The notes under the pieces: model-generated | Database searches by the model: none | What the model saw: the letters and a program-made list of their open reading frames with translations, nothing else | What the model was told of the DNA's origin: nothing | In this document: one piece after another, positions 1 through 9,710 of the stretch | Numbering within the stretch: the stretch's first letter is position 1 | Layout: every line of letters starts with the position of its first letter | Position numbers and translations under genes: made by a program | Source: Gloeocapsopsis sp. IPPAS B-1203 | GTDB taxonomy: Bacteria > Cyanobacteriota > Cyanobacteriia > Cyanobacteriales > Chroococcidiopsidaceae | NCBI RefSeq assembly: GCF_002749975.1 | Contig: NZ_PEIG01000005.1 | Coordinates: 62,001-126,000 of the forward strand | Reading direction: 5' to 3' | DNA length: 64,000 nucleotides

Positions 1-500
1 GCTTCTACAACTGACAACAAGTCGTTTGCTGGAGAGGTGACGAGATACAACTGCGATCGCAAAAGTTGTTGATGACGTTCGTAACCGAGAAACTGGCTTT
101 CTAGTATATAAACACGATACCGCATGTGCTTAAATACACTACCCATCTGCGGATGATAAAGCTTGCCATATTCTTCTAAAACTCGCAAAGCTTCTTCCAC
201 ACGACAAAAGTTTGCTTGAAGCAAAGATTTTAAATCAGTGCGTTGTTGTTCTTGTGGATGTGTCAGTTGCGTGCCAGGATCGCTAGGTGTATCTCGCGCC
301 GCACGTAATTCTGAGTTATGCCAAGTTGCGAGTTCTTGCCGTAGTTGTTTGCATTCACCGCTCAACTGGGCATTATTCAAACCAAAGCGACACCATTCTT
401 CAATTATGCGCAATCCTTCACGGGCGCGGTCTAAATTTGCGTCCAAGATACGGCAAACGGCTGGTTGCACTTGTCCTCTTTGGTTATGTGATTCGACCAT
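1..500 (-). CDS. thiE: Thiamine-phosphate synthase, N-terminal part (cut by window edge)
   Basis: The minus strand reads without a stop from an ATG at 500 (alternative ATG at 545, just after a TGA) to the left edge. The translation contains ILDANLDRAREGLRIIEEWC, RAARDTPSDPGTQL, LLQANFCRVEEALRVLEEYG and a terminal LYLVTSP. This is the N-terminal extension of about 150 residues that cyanobacterial thiamine-phosphate synthases carry before the TIM-barrel ThiE domain, followed by the first strand of that domain. The enzyme joins the thiazole and pyrimidine phosphates to give thiamine monophosphate. The rest of the barrel lies outside the window. I chose 500 because I recall homologues starting near MVE; neither start has a clear Shine-Dalgarno. 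I saw no TPP riboswitch upstream. Confidence 0.85.
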   Translation of the reverse strand, partial: MVESHNQRGQVQPAVCRILDANLDRAREGLRIIEEWCRFGLNNAQLSGECKQLRQELATWHNSELRAARDTPSDPGTQLTHPQEQQRTDLKSLLQANFCRVEEALRVLEEYGKLYHPQMGSVFKHMRYRVYILESQFLGYERHQQLLRSQLYLVTSPANDLLSVVE

Positions 501-710
501 TGGAACAAACCCATTATTGTTTTCATCGTACCAGCCAGCATTCATATTTCAGCAATTTGAGTGTGATTTAACTTTATTGCAAAAAGAAGTGTTTAATGCC
601 ATTGATTTTCTGCGACATCGGCTGTATAAGAAGCAGCATAGATTAACGTCGAAGTCGCCGTTGTCATCACCCTTGACTTTGATATTCCCAAAGTGATGCG
701 GAGGAGTGCC

Positions 711-2432
711 GTGAATTTAACCCACCTTGATACCTACCTTGAATTTGCTCCTTGTAGCAGTGTCAATACACTTATTTTGAGCATAGCTAATATTTCTTAC
801 CTCAGTTCCAATACAATTGCAGTTGGTTTAGCAAGTATCACTTTACTTGTTGCCAGTGATGTTGGTTTATCGTCAGAATTGCCACTATTACACTTAGCAT
901 CGCGTCCCAATCAGACATCGCCAGCGAAAGTGATATATGTCAACCCTAATATAGAAAATACTGCTCAAGCCGATGGTAGCGATCGCGCCCCATTTAAAAC
1001 GATTACTCAAGCACTAAAGTTAGCTCCGCCGAACAGCGTTATTATGCTAGCAAGCGGTAAATACAGCGCCGAAACTGGAGAAACTTTTCCACTCCAGCTT
1101 AAATCAGGTGTAATGATTCAAGGCGATCCGCAAACTCGTGGCAGTAATATTATTATCCAAGGTGGCGGTGTGTTCCTCAGTCCTACGTTTGCACGGCAAA
1201 ATGTGACGATTATAGGAGCAAACCAAGCTACGCTGACAGGTGTCACCATCACTAATTCTCATCCACGGGGTTATGGTTTGTGGATCGAGTCGAGTCATCC
1301 CACGATTATCAACAATACATTTACTCGTAGTACCCATGACGGTATTTCGGTAACGGGTAATAGTACACCCCTCATTCGCAGCAATTACTTTCATCAAAAT
1401 GGGGCAAACGGTATTACTATCTATGGCATCTCTCGACCAGAAATCCGCGAGAATATCTTTGAAAAAACTGGATTTGGTATCAATGTTTCACAGAAAGCCG
1501 CGCCATTATTAGTTGGTAATCGCATTACACAAAATCGTGCGGGAGTAGTGGTACAAGCTCAAGCTCAACCAATCCTCAGAAATAATACAATTGAGAGCAA
1601 CATTGAAGATGGTGTTGTAGCGATCGCTTCTAGTCAACCTGATTTGGGCACTGCTAGGCAACCAGGAGGCAACATATTTCGCCAAAATGGCGGTTACGAT
1701 ATTAATAGCAAGGCGGCGCGTCAGACAATTCCAGCGTTCGGTAATACTTTAGCTGCTAACGCTCGTACAGTTGGTAATCTTGATTTATCAGGTAAAGTTG
1801 ATTTAGCGGCAATCCCTCAGACGCCACCGCGAGTAGTACAACTGAATACAACTGCGACAACAATTGCACCAGTAGTCACAACAACTCCGACAAATTCAAT
1901 CGCGATTCCTGTACCACCAGCGAATACAAACAATCGCGCCAATCCTCCACAATTACCTCCAGCGTTAGGTTCGGATACTGCGATCGCCATTACTGTACCG
2001 CCACCGACAACTTCCGCAACTATCCTCCCGCCACCAGCAAATCCTAATCCTGGCACCATAAATGTCCCAGTGTTACAGTCTGCCCAAATTACCGAAGCAG
2101 ATTTACTTCCTGTTCCTAGTGGCAACATTCCGATCGGAAACCCGCGTAATTTACCAAAAATAACATTACCAAGAACAGCGCCTGCGCCTGGTACTCCACC
2201 ACTTCCACCTACTCGCGAATCAGCTTTGGGTTTGCGTTATCGAGTGATTGTAGAAGCTGAAAATAAGAGTAAGCAAGACTTGGTGCGATCGCTTGTTCCT
2301 GGAGCTTTTCGGATGTTTGCGAATGGTAAAGTTTTTATGCAGGTAGGAGCTTTTGGCGATCGCGCAAATGCTAACGAAGTTTTGCAGTTACTCAATAGTC
2401 GTGGTTTAAAAGGGACAGTAGAACAAATTTAG
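711..2432 (+). CDS. Secreted DUF1565 right-handed beta-helix protein with C-terminal SPOR-like domain
   Basis: About 573 residues. A GTG at 711 is preceded by GGAGGAG (700-706), so I prefer it to the GTG/ATG at 693/696. A hydrophobic N-terminal segment suggests export or a membrane anchor. Next comes a DUF1565-type opening (IYVNPNIENTAQADGSDRAP, then FKTITQAL) and a parallel beta-helix with repeated N-rich turns such as IINNTFTRSTHDGISV and IRENIFEKTGFGINV. A long Pro/Thr-rich linker follows (about residues 370-500). The C-terminus, VFMQVGAFGDRANANEVLQL, resembles a SPOR peptidoglycan-binding repeat. Known beta-helix proteins of this type are surface carbohydrate-binding or -processing proteins; a periplasmic or envelope role is inferred and the substrate is unknown. 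It is divergent from thiE. Confidence 0.8.
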   Translation: MNLTHLDTYLEFAPCSSVNTLILSIANISYLSSNTIAVGLASITLLVASDVGLSSELPLLHLASRPNQTSPAKVIYVNPNIENTAQADGSDRAPFKTITQALKLAPPNSVIMLASGKYSAETGETFPLQLKSGVMIQGDPQTRGSNIIIQGGGVFLSPTFARQNVTIIGANQATLTGVTITNSHPRGYGLWIESSHPTIINNTFTRSTHDGISVTGNSTPLIRSNYFHQNGANGITIYGISRPEIRENIFEKTGFGINVSQKAAPLLVGNRITQNRAGVVVQAQAQPILRNNTIESNIEDGVVAIASSQPDLGTARQPGGNIFRQNGGYDINSKAARQTIPAFGNTLAANARTVGNLDLSGKVDLAAIPQTPPRVVQLNTTATTIAPVVTTTPTNSIAIPVPPANTNNRANPPQLPPALGSDTAIAITVPPPTTSATILPPPANPNPGTINVPVLQSAQITEADLLPVPSGNIPIGNPRNLPKITLPRTAPAPGTPPLPPTRESALGLRYRVIVEAENKSKQDLVRSLVPGAFRMFANGKVFMQVGAFGDRANANEVLQLLNSRGLKGTVEQI

Positions 2433-2637
2433 GGAGTTCTAAAAACTGGAAGTGTTTAGTGGCTAGTGACTAGTGGTTAGTTACTAGTCATTAAGCAAAA
2501 AGGCTTTGGTGATTGCATCTAAGTCTTGTTTAAGCTAAATAATTAGAAATACAAAAAGGCACTAGATCTTAAGAAGACATAATGCCAATAACCTGAAGCA
2601 AAACTATTAAGCTTTATTGTTTTAAGATATCAAGATT

Positions 2638-3303
2638 CTACTGCTTAAAAACAAAATTGAATTGGCGGAGAAAATCGATATTCTCAGGAGATAAAAGTTT
2701 TTGCATAGAAGGAGTATTGTTGAGGATGCTAATTTCTTCTTCACAGACTTGACGCAGAATTTGTAAACAGCGATCGCGTTGAGAACCTGGAGGTAAGTTT
2801 TTAACTAGAGACATTGCCATATTAAGTTTTGGAACAACGCTAGCTTTGGAATTAGCATACTTTTCTAATTCTTGAACTTCTTGTTTCAAAGAATCAGCCC
2901 GTTGGCGCTCGTTATAATACTGCTGCATCACAATTTCCTGCTTGGCAAATCGCGAAGCGATCGTATTTAATAATTCTGTCCGAGTAAAAGGCTTAGTTAA
3001 ATAATCATCTGCTCCTAAATCCATTCCCCGCCGCATATCAGCGCGATCTGCATTTGCTGTTAGAAAAATGAAGGGAATTGTAGCTGTTATAGAATCTTGG
3101 CGTAATGCTGTCAGAACATCATATCCGTTAAGTTCTGGCATTCTTACATCACAAATAATTAAGTCAGGTAAATATTCCTGTGCCCACATTGCACCAAAAA
3201 AACCATTTTCTGCACCAACAACATGAAAATCTTCTGCTTCGAGCAACTCAATGATATTAGCTCTAACATCTGGCTCATCTTCAATAACTAAAATCTTTTT
3301 CAT
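2638..3303 (-). CDS. Single-receiver response regulator with C-terminal helical tail
   Basis: 221 residues. The receiver domain covers about residues 1-120, with acidic residues at E8-D9-E10, the phospho-acceptor D52 in LIICDVRMPE, T82 and K104 in YLTKPF. The C-terminal 100 residues are helical and partly coiled-coil (ERQRADSLKQEVQELEKYA); no DNA-binding or enzymatic output domain is visible, so output is probably by protein-protein contact. It starts 12 bases after the stop of the upstream histidine kinase reading frame and is almost certainly co-transcribed with it, as its cognate regulator. The interruption of that kinase makes its phosphodonor uncertain. Confidence 0.88.
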   Translation of the reverse strand: MKKILVIEDEPDVRANIIELLEAEDFHVVGAENGFFGAMWAQEYLPDLIICDVRMPELNGYDVLTALRQDSITATIPFIFLTANADRADMRRGMDLGADDYLTKPFTRTELLNTIASRFAKQEIVMQQYYNERQRADSLKQEVQELEKYANSKASVVPKLNMAMSLVKNLPPGSQRDRCLQILRQVCEEEISILNNTPSMQKLLSPENIDFLRQFNFVFKQ

Positions 3304-3315
3304 TTAACTTAATTC

Positions 3316-4605
3316 CTAAGAATTTAATGGTAGTGTTACCGTAAAGGTTGTTCCTCTATTTACTTCACTATCAACAGTAATTTGACCTCCATGTAAATCA
3401 ACAGACTTTTTCACAATTGCTAAACCTAGACCAGTACCCGAAATGACACCTACATTACTAGCTCGATGAAAAGAATTAAATAGTTGCTCTTGGTCTAGTT
3501 TAGGAATTCCAATACCTTCATCTTGAATAACAAAAACTAGCTCGTCTTTTTGACAAATCAAGTCAAAACGAACAACACCTCCTTGTGGAGAATATTTAAT
3601 AGCATTTGATAATAAATTTGTTAAGATGTGTCTTAATAACTTTTCATCCAAGTAAACTATTAAATTTTGATATTGAGCTTGAAAAATAATCTGATGTTCT
3701 GTAGTACTAATTTGCAATTCTTCTACTAAGCTGGAGCAAAACTGAATTATATCTAATGATTGTGGATTAAACTCTAATTTCCCTGCTTCAGCTTTGCCAA
3801 TTAATAAAACATCATTCAACAAACTAGTCATGTGGTTAACAGCAGACTGAATTTTATGAATATGACTAAGCTTTTTATCCTCACTCCATTTATGACTGTA
3901 ATATTCTAATAATTCTGCTGAAGAGAGAATTGTTGCTAATGGAGTACGAAATTCATGAGACGTCATGGTGACAAAGCGTGATTTGAGTTCGCTTAGTTCT
4001 CTCTCTTTTTTCAAAGCATTGAATGTGTCGCGCTCGATTCTTTTACGTTCTGTAATATCGTAAGCAATGCCAGTTGTGCCGATAATTTCGTTATTTTCGT
4101 TATGAATTGGTGTTTTGATAGTTTCAAACCAAATCTCACTACCATCTGGATTAACTGAAAATTCTTCAAAATATTTTCTTTTGCCAGTCGCTAAAACTTC
4201 GCGATCGTCATCAATACATTTTTGAGCCAAATCAGGGGGAAACAAGTCGTAATCTGTCTTACCAACAACCTCTTCTAATTTTTTATTAAATAACTTCAGT
4301 AAGGGTTCATTAACAGCAATATATCTACTTTCGTTATCTTTAAGCCAGGCACTACCAGGAATATTATTTAAAATTGCTTTTAGCTGGCGTTCTTGTTGCT
4401 GTAATAAATCTAAAAATAGCTTAGTTTCAGTAATATCACGAACAATCACCATTACTTCATTTTCTGCACTAACTACGATTCTAAATTCGTAGTACCGCAA
4501 AAGATTATCTACAAATGTTTGTGATTCAAAAACTTGAAGTTCTCCTGTTGCTAAAGCTTTTTCGATACATGCTATTGCGGGTAAAGCAATTTCTGCAGAA
4601 AGCAC
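3316..4605 (-). CDS. PAS-histidine kinase, 3' segment of an interrupted sensor kinase
   Basis: This frame runs from a GTG at 4605 (429 residues). It begins in the second half of a PAS domain (ending VIVRDITETK), then has a complete PAS/PAC (about 70-190, ending AYDITERKRIE), a HisKA domain with H217 in TSHEFRTPL, and an HATPase domain with N334 (LLSNAIKYSP), DEGIGIP (363-368) and GTGLGLAIVKK. All kinase motifs are intact. The frame is the same as that of 4648-5502, separated by one TGA; the bases between translate as the missing middle of the PAS domain (VIPENNFVGKHLCE). It is therefore the 3' part of a GAF-PAS-PAS-kinase gene. If translated separately it would be a soluble kinase without its GAF sensor. 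No good ribosome-binding site precedes the GTG. Confidence 0.75.
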   Translation of the reverse strand: MLSAEIALPAIACIEKALATGELQVFESQTFVDNLLRYYEFRIVVSAENEVMVIVRDITETKLFLDLLQQQERQLKAILNNIPGSAWLKDNESRYIAVNEPLLKLFNKKLEEVVGKTDYDLFPPDLAQKCIDDDREVLATGKRKYFEEFSVNPDGSEIWFETIKTPIHNENNEIIGTTGIAYDITERKRIERDTFNALKKERELSELKSRFVTMTSHEFRTPLATILSSAELLEYYSHKWSEDKKLSHIHKIQSAVNHMTSLLNDVLLIGKAEAGKLEFNPQSLDIIQFCSSLVEELQISTTEHQIIFQAQYQNLIVYLDEKLLRHILTNLLSNAIKYSPQGGVVRFDLICQKDELVFVIQDEGIGIPKLDQEQLFNSFHRASNVGVISGTGLGLAIVKKSVDLHGGQITVDSEVNRGTTFTVTLPLNS

Positions 4606-4647
4606 TTCACATAAATGCTTGCCAACAAAATTATTTTCAGGTATAAC

Positions 4648-4650
4648 TCA
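4648..4650 (-). other. In-frame TGA splitting one kinase gene
   Basis: The minus strand reads AAT GAA AGT TGA GTT ATA CCT. The stop is the only interruption of a frame running from 5502 to 3316 (about 729 codons). PAS sequence continues on both sides with no missing residues, so a point substitution (for example of TTA or TGG) or a base-calling error explains it better than an indel. Confidence 0.85.
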
Positions 4651-5502
4651 ACTTTCATTTTTTGCTGCTTTAAAGTTAACAAAGTATCCTTCCTTGTTGA
4701 TCCGCAGTAGTAGATCTGGTAAGGCATTGATTAAGGCTCGGTTTGTTGCCACACTAGAACGTAAAGCTTCTTCTGCTTGTTTGCGTTGAATCAAAGAGCC
4801 TAATTGAATAGCTACTGTTGAGATGATTTCAACAAGTCGTTGATCCTCCTCATAAGCCTCAAACATGAAAAAGACGAGGATTGCTAATACTTCATTGCGG
4901 TTAATAATTGGAATACCTACTCCTGCTTTGAATCCAACTTCTCTAACAAGTTGACAGCGTTGACAAATTGTATCAGATACATTGGAAACATCCTGAATCC
5001 ACTCTGGATGCCTTGATTCCCAGACACGCCCTGGAATACCGACTCCTAATGAAAAAGTAAATGTTTGACTTAACGTTCTAAATTTTTCTAATTCTGGGCT
5101 AACACCATACCAAGCAGGGCTATACTCTAAGACATGAGAATTTGTCTTAGGAATCCACGCCTCACCAAATTTCCAACTTGTGAAGTCGCACACCTTTTGT
5201 AAAGCAATTCCTAATGCTGAATGAAAGTCTGTAGCTTCACTAATTGCTTGTGTCATCCTTTGTAAAAAAAGGACTTCTTCTTCTGCACGCCGTAAATCTA
5301 TGTTTTCTATTTTTAATTGCTGACTAGCTTGTTCAAGTTCAAGAATGCGTTCTTCTAGTGTTTGCTTGCCAATGTAATTGTTTTTATGTGTAGAGTCTAG
5401 CAAGTGAGAGTCATCGGGATAAATATGAGATGGGTGAGTTAAACTATCTTGTACTGCTAGTATATGCTCATCTAGCGACTGTTTATCTCTACCTACAACC
5501 AT
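4648..5502 (-). CDS. GAF-PAS sensor segment, 5' part of the interrupted sensor kinase
   Basis: 284 residues from an ATG at 5502. After about 50 residues of no clear fold and a coiled coil (LEERILELEQASQQLKIENI), a GAF domain spans about residues 75-245 (FGEAWIP, LGVGIPGRVWESRHPEWIQD, AGVGIPII). A linker helix leads into the start of a PAS domain (ALINALPDLLLRINKEGYFV), which stops abruptly at KAAKNES. GAF domains of this LGVGIPGRVW type are common in cyanobacterial light- or redox-linked kinases, but no bilin cysteine is apparent. The PAS continues in frame directly after the TGA, so this is a truncated sensor rather than a natural end. Confidence 0.75.
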   Translation of the reverse strand: MVVGRDKQSLDEHILAVQDSLTHPSHIYPDDSHLLDSTHKNNYIGKQTLEERILELEQASQQLKIENIDLRRAEEEVLFLQRMTQAISEATDFHSALGIALQKVCDFTSWKFGEAWIPKTNSHVLEYSPAWYGVSPELEKFRTLSQTFTFSLGVGIPGRVWESRHPEWIQDVSNVSDTICQRCQLVREVGFKAGVGIPIINRNEVLAILVFFMFEAYEEDQRLVEIISTVAIQLGSLIQRKQAEEALRSSVATNRALINALPDLLLRINKEGYFVNFKAAKNES

Positions 5503-5835
5503 TGTGCTACCTCTGATTATGCCTTATGCTGCTTTGAAGCAAGGTGAACAAATATCTTAAAAAATTGATATCATCCGCTCAATCGTATTCTGTAAATGGG
5601 CTGGCTGTAATCCGAGAAAACTAGGAGATAAATTTCTTCTGGTTCAGAGAAATTGCTGATACTTGTTAAAAATGACAGCAGAAGAGCGATTAGTCATTAA
5701 AATGCGAGTGCGAATGAATTCACTACCAAATAAATTAAAGTCCACCAATTTAGAGTGTTGAGTTATGAGTTAAGAAAATTCAAAATGATTGCCTCCGGCA
5801 CGCTTAGGCGAACAAAACTTAAAACTCAAAACTAT

Positions 5836-5892
5836 GCTTGAGTAGCCCTGACTTCAGTTGAATGGTATCTATGATTCATACAGGAGGTCTAC
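5836..5892 (+). repeat. Dispersed element copy 1 (without hairpin half)
   Basis: The string from GCTTGAGTAGCCCTGACTTC to CAGGAGGTCTAC matches 22943-22999 closely. Its left half also matches the complement of 14076-14116. The GAAG-loop hairpin that flanks the other copies is absent here, replaced by an AACTCAAAACT repeat. Confidence 0.8.
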
Positions 5893-5918
5893 AAAAAAAG
5901 ACAGGTTTTGACAACCTG
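5893..5918 (-). terminator. Intrinsic terminator of the ndhF1-ndhD1 operon
   Basis: On the minus strand CAGGTT (5918-5913) pairs with AACCTG (5907-5902) across a short loop, followed after two bases by seven T (5899-5893). It lies about 40 bases past the ndhD1 stop and fits a rho-independent terminator. Confidence 0.65.
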
Positions 5919-5956
5919 CCTGAGCAATCGTATTTTAGTTTTTGAAACCTTGTTTG

Positions 5957-7531
5957 TTACTTATTACTCATAGCTGGTGCACGGAATGACAAAGTAGGAG
6001 CTTCTTGAGAAACAAGAGTAGGCACAGAATCACGCAACCTTTCAGTTAACTGAATTGTTGTAGCGTCGTAGACTTGAGTCAGGATCTTAGGATATAAACC
6101 AATTCCAATAATTGGCACTAACAAACAAGCAATGATAAACACTTCTCGTGGTTCTGCATCGATCAATGCTTCATGAGAAACCAACTCCTTATTTTCTGGT
6201 CCGTAGAAGATCTCGCGGAGCATTGATAGTAAGTAAATTGGCGTTAAAATTACACCAACTGCCATGAGAAAGACGATGATGATTTTAAACGTCGGGCTGT
6301 AGGCATCGCTATTAGCAAAGCCGACGAATACCATCAACTCTGCAACAAAACCACTCATTCCAGGTAAAGCTAAGGAAGCCATTGCACAAGTTGTCCACAT
6401 AGCGAACATCTTCCGCATTTTCTGTCCAACACCACCCATCTCATCTAACATCAGAGTATGAGTGCGATCGTAGGTTGCTCCAACCAAGAAGAATAGACTT
6501 GCACCAATCATGCCGTGAGAAATCATTTGTAAGATTGCACCATTCAAGCCCAAGTCAGTAAATGAGGCAATACCAATGACAACAAATCCCATGTGGGAAA
6601 TTGAAGAGTAAGCAATTTTCCGCTTGAGGTTACGCTGGGCAAAAGATGTTAGTGCAGCGTAGATAATGTTGACAACTCCCAGAATAACTAACACTGGAGC
6701 AAAATAAGCATGAGCATCGGGTAGCATTCCGGCATTCATCCGAATTAAAGCATAGCCGCCCATTTTCAGAAGAATTCCTGCCAGTAACATATGTACTGGC
6801 GCAGTTGCTTCACCGTGGGCATCTGGTAGCCAAGTGTGTAGCGGAAAAATGGGGAGTTTTACTGCGTAGGCAATCAAGAAAGCTGCATACACCCATAATT
6901 GAAAATTCAAGGCATAGTCTTTAGCAGCGATCGCCCGCATATCAAACGTCACAGTATTGCCATAGAATGCCATTGTCAGGGCAGCAACCAAAATAAACAG
7001 TGAACCACCCGCCGTGTACAAAATGAATTTTGTGGCTGCGTACTGCCGCTTTTTACCGCCCCAAATTGCCAGCAATAGATATACAGGGATCAGTTCGAGT
7101 TCCCATACCAGGAAAAACAGCAGCAAGTCCTGAACAGCAAATACTGCAATTTGACCGCCGTACATTGCCAACATCAAAAAGTAAAACAAGCGCGGCTTGA
7201 GAGTAACAGGCCAAGCCGCCAACATTGCGAGCGTTGTAATAAACCCAGTTAGAATGACTAAAGGCATTGACAAGCCGTCTACGCCTACAGACCAATTTAA
7301 ATCTAGCTGCGGCACCCAGGGGTAACTTTCCACTAGCTGTAAATTGGGGTTAGTAAAATCGTACTGAGAATAAAACGTCCAAACAATCAGTGCAAAATCG
7401 ATCAATCCCACGACTAGGGAGTACCAGCGTACTGTTTTACCATCTTTGTCTGGTAGGAAGGGAATCAACAGTGACGCGGCGATCGGCAACAAAATTATCG
7501 TCGTCAGCCAGGGAAAATTAGCGGTATTCAT
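5957..7531 (-). CDS. ndhD1: NDH-1 subunit NdhD1 (NuoM/NdhD family)
   Basis: 524 residues, normal for the family. It is a polytopic thylakoid membrane subunit of the antiporter-like module of NDH-1. Visible signatures are [18 protein letters not shown] near residue 80, [20 protein letters not shown] (the conserved Glu/Lys region of the proton channel), [20 protein letters not shown] and [14 protein letters not shown]. The complex moves electrons from reduced ferredoxin to plastoquinone and pumps protons in respiration and cyclic electron flow. Pairing with ndhF1 directly upstream points to the respiratory/cyclic NDH-1L form (D1/F1), not the CO2-uptake forms. It is separated from ndhF1 by 94 bases containing heptameric repeats. 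Confidence 0.93.
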   Translation of the reverse strand: MNTANFPWLTTIILLPIAASLLIPFLPDKDGKTVRWYSLVVGLIDFALIVWTFYSQYDFTNPNLQLVESYPWVPQLDLNWSVGVDGLSMPLVILTGFITTLAMLAAWPVTLKPRLFYFLMLAMYGGQIAVFAVQDLLLFFLVWELELIPVYLLLAIWGGKKRQYAATKFILYTAGGSLFILVAALTMAFYGNTVTFDMRAIAAKDYALNFQLWVYAAFLIAYAVKLPIFPLHTWLPDAHGEATAPVHMLLAGILLKMGGYALIRMNAGMLPDAHAYFAPVLVILGVVNIIYAALTSFAQRNLKRKIAYSSISHMGFVVIGIASFTDLGLNGAILQMISHGMIGASLFFLVGATYDRTHTLMLDEMGGVGQKMRKMFAMWTTCAMASLALPGMSGFVAELMVFVGFANSDAYSPTFKIIIVFLMAVGVILTPIYLLSMLREIFYGPENKELVSHEALIDAEPREVFIIACLLVPIIGIGLYPKILTQVYDATTIQLTERLRDSVPTLVSQEAPTLSFRAPAMSNK

Positions 7532-7537
7532 AGTTAA

Positions 7538-7571
7538 CTAGGGAGTAGGGAGTAGGGAGTAGGAAGTAGGG
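7538..7571. repeat. Short tandem heptamer repeat (GGGAGTA type)
   Basis: About four and a half tandem copies of GGGAGTA (one varied to GGAAGTA) lie between ndhF1 and ndhD1. Such STRR heptamers are typical of cyanobacterial intergenic DNA. The following CCCCTCGCCCCTCACCCC string is similar low-complexity material. Confidence 0.8.
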
Positions 7572-7625
7572 AACTTAGGGTTTTAACTCTTTACTCGCCC
7601 CTCGCCCCTCACCCCTCACTCCTCA

Positions 7626-9710
7626 TTACGTCACACCAAAAACAATCACCAAGCCTAACACAGCCCCAAATACAATCAGGGCATAGAATTGAGCGCGACC
7701 ATTTTCTAGGTATTTCAATCCTTCACCGCTAATGAGTGTGAAGAAGCCTGTTAAGTTAACTGCACCATCTACAACACGGTAGTCAACTTCCATGACTTGT
7801 CGCGCTAAGCGGCGACTACCTAAAACAAAGAAGCGGTGGTAAATGTCATCAAAGTACCACTTGTTGAGGGAAAGTTCATAAAGTGGCTTGATTGAAGAAG
7901 CGATCGCAGCTGGATCAATCCTACCGAACAAATACATTAGGGACGCTAGGGTAATTCCAATCAAGGAAATGCCTACCGAACTGCCTGCCATGATGAAAAA
8001 CTCTGTTTGATCGAACTCGGCAACTTTTTCCATCACTTCTGCTAGGGTTTCACTCGGAGGATAGATAAACTCCTCAAAGTAGTTAGCATAAGGCGTTCCC
8101 ACTAAACCAATCAGGATAGAAGGAATTGCTAGAGCAATCAGTGGTAGCGTCATCGTCCACGGTGATTCGTGGGGATGTTCGTTATGTCCATGACCGTGAG
8201 AATCGTCAGATAAAGCTGCTAGTTCTCTTGTATCCATAGCCCCAGGACCAAAGTTAGGCGCAAGGGGAGAAGGACTCATTAATGTATTAGCTGCGGCAGA
8301 TTTCAATTTCTGGCGAATTTCAGCTTGATGACCACGGAATTTGCCTTCAAACGTGGAAAAATACATCCGAAACATATAGAAAGCTGTGATTCCAGCAGTT
8401 GCCCAACCAACAAACCATAGCAAGGGATTTGCTGCAAAGGCAGAACCTAGGATTTCATCTTTAGACCAAAAACCGGCAAATGGTGGAATACCACTGATGG
8501 CTAACGTACCAATCAAGAAGGTAATTGCGGTAATTGGCATAAATTTCCGCAGTCCTCCCATCATCCGCATATCTTGTGCCAAGGCTGGATCGTGTCCTAC
8601 GACTCCTTCCATGCCGTGAATGACAGAACCTGAACCAAGAAACAGCATTGCTTTGAAATAGGCGTGAGTCATGAGGTGGAATAACCCTGCGCTGTATGCA
8701 CCAACACCCATTGCCATCACCATATATCCCAATTGGGAAATCGTGGAGTAGGCTAAGCCTTTTTTAATGTCGTTTTGTGTAATAGCGATCGTTGCCCCTA
8801 AAAACGCTGTAAAAGCGCCTGTGAAAGCAATGACATTCATCGCTGCGGGTATACCTTCAAAAACTGGGTACATCCGCGCAATTAAAAAGACTCCAGCTGC
8901 AACCATTGTGGCGGCGTGGATTAGTGCCGAGATTGGAGTTGGACCTTCCATTGCATCCGGCAGCCAAACGTGCAGTGGAAATTGAGCCGATTTAGCAACA
9001 GGACCTAAGAAAACCAAAATTGCGAATAATCCGGCAAGCAGACTACTCAGTGAACCTGTTTCTACTAGTATTTGCAGGCGATCGCCGATTGCCTCAAATT
9101 CAAAGCTACCAGTTGCCCAGTACAGCCCTAAAATGCCCAGTAATAAACCAAAGTCACCGACGCGGTTAGTGACAAAGGCTTTCTGACACGCATCTGCTGC
9201 TGCTTGGCGATCGTACCAAAAGCCTACAAGTAGGTACGAACACATACCTACCAGTTCCCAAAAAATGTAAATCTGCACAATGTTTGGGCTAACAACCAAG
9301 CCCAACATCGATGAGCTAAATAGACTCAGATATGCGTAAAAGCGTACATATCCTGGATCGTGAGCCATGTAGCCGTCGGTGTATACCATCACCAAAAAAG
9401 CCACTGTGGTGACAATCACCAACATCAGGGCTGTGAGGTGGTCAATGGTATAGCCCATTGTCAGGTGAAAGTTTCCTGCGGCTGCCCACTCTAGCGTGCG
9501 GATATAAGGCGCGTGTCCTTGAAATTGACTGACAAGCAATGCCACTGATAGAAACATTGCGGCACCTAGCAAGGAGACGACAAACACCGCATTTAATTGC
9601 CGCGCGCGGTTCGTCACCTGATTGAACGAGATTAACCCAAGACCGACCAGCATTGCCCCGACCAAAGGTAACACCGGAACGAGCCAGGCATACTGATAGA
9701 TTGCTTCCAT
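7626..9710 (-). CDS. ndhF1: NDH-1 subunit NdhF1 (NuoL/NdhF family)
   Basis: 694 residues from the ATG at 9710 (MEAIYQYAWLVPVLPLVGAM); an in-frame GTG lies one codon upstream. Motifs are IFWELVGMCSYLLVGFWYDR, KSAQFPLHVWLPDAMEGPTP, SALIHAATMVAAGVFLIARM and AYSTISQLGYMVMAMGVGAY. A His-rich loop (HGHGHNEHPHE) sits before the last third, and the C-terminal lateral-helix region is present, so the gene looks complete. It forms the distal proton-pumping unit of NDH-1L with NdhD1, which follows on the same strand. The promoter should lie in 9711-9986. Confidence 0.93.
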   Translation of the reverse strand: MEAIYQYAWLVPVLPLVGAMLVGLGLISFNQVTNRARQLNAVFVVSLLGAAMFLSVALLVSQFQGHAPYIRTLEWAAAGNFHLTMGYTIDHLTALMLVIVTTVAFLVMVYTDGYMAHDPGYVRFYAYLSLFSSSMLGLVVSPNIVQIYIFWELVGMCSYLLVGFWYDRQAAADACQKAFVTNRVGDFGLLLGILGLYWATGSFEFEAIGDRLQILVETGSLSSLLAGLFAILVFLGPVAKSAQFPLHVWLPDAMEGPTPISALIHAATMVAAGVFLIARMYPVFEGIPAAMNVIAFTGAFTAFLGATIAITQNDIKKGLAYSTISQLGYMVMAMGVGAYSAGLFHLMTHAYFKAMLFLGSGSVIHGMEGVVGHDPALAQDMRMMGGLRKFMPITAITFLIGTLAISGIPPFAGFWSKDEILGSAFAANPLLWFVGWATAGITAFYMFRMYFSTFEGKFRGHQAEIRQKLKSAAANTLMSPSPLAPNFGPGAMDTRELAALSDDSHGHGHNEHPHESPWTMTLPLIALAIPSILIGLVGTPYANYFEEFIYPPSETLAEVMEKVAEFDQTEFFIMAGSSVGISLIGITLASLMYLFGRIDPAAIASSIKPLYELSLNKWYFDDIYHRFFVLGSRRLARQVMEVDYRVVDGAVNLTGFFTLISGEGLKYLENGRAQFYALIVFGAVLGLVIVFGVT

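Larger units (their letters stand above)
5503..5956. other. Intergenic region with dispersed repeats
   Basis: 454 bases between the kinase start and the ndhD stop. I see no gene. It contains an AACTCAAAACT-like string around 5757-5833, a copy of the dispersed element at 5836-5892, and a minus-strand terminator at 5893-5918. The part next to the kinase start presumably holds its promoter, which I cannot place. Confidence 0.6.

Noticed and set aside
546-692. TPP riboswitch upstream of thiE
   Set aside because: The CTGAGA and ACCTGA elements of the thi-box are absent.
238-696. Plus-strand reading frames at the left end
   Set aside because: The minus strand encodes a clear thiE N-terminus over this stretch; the plus frames have no recognisable protein features.
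1817-2128. Minus-strand frame rich in Gly and Val opposite the beta-helix gene
   Set aside because: It mirrors the Pro/Thr linker codons of the real gene.
7538-7571. CRISPR array at tandem repeats (also 41577, 50289)
   Set aside because: The units are 7-8 bases and contiguous, with no spacers; no cas genes occur.
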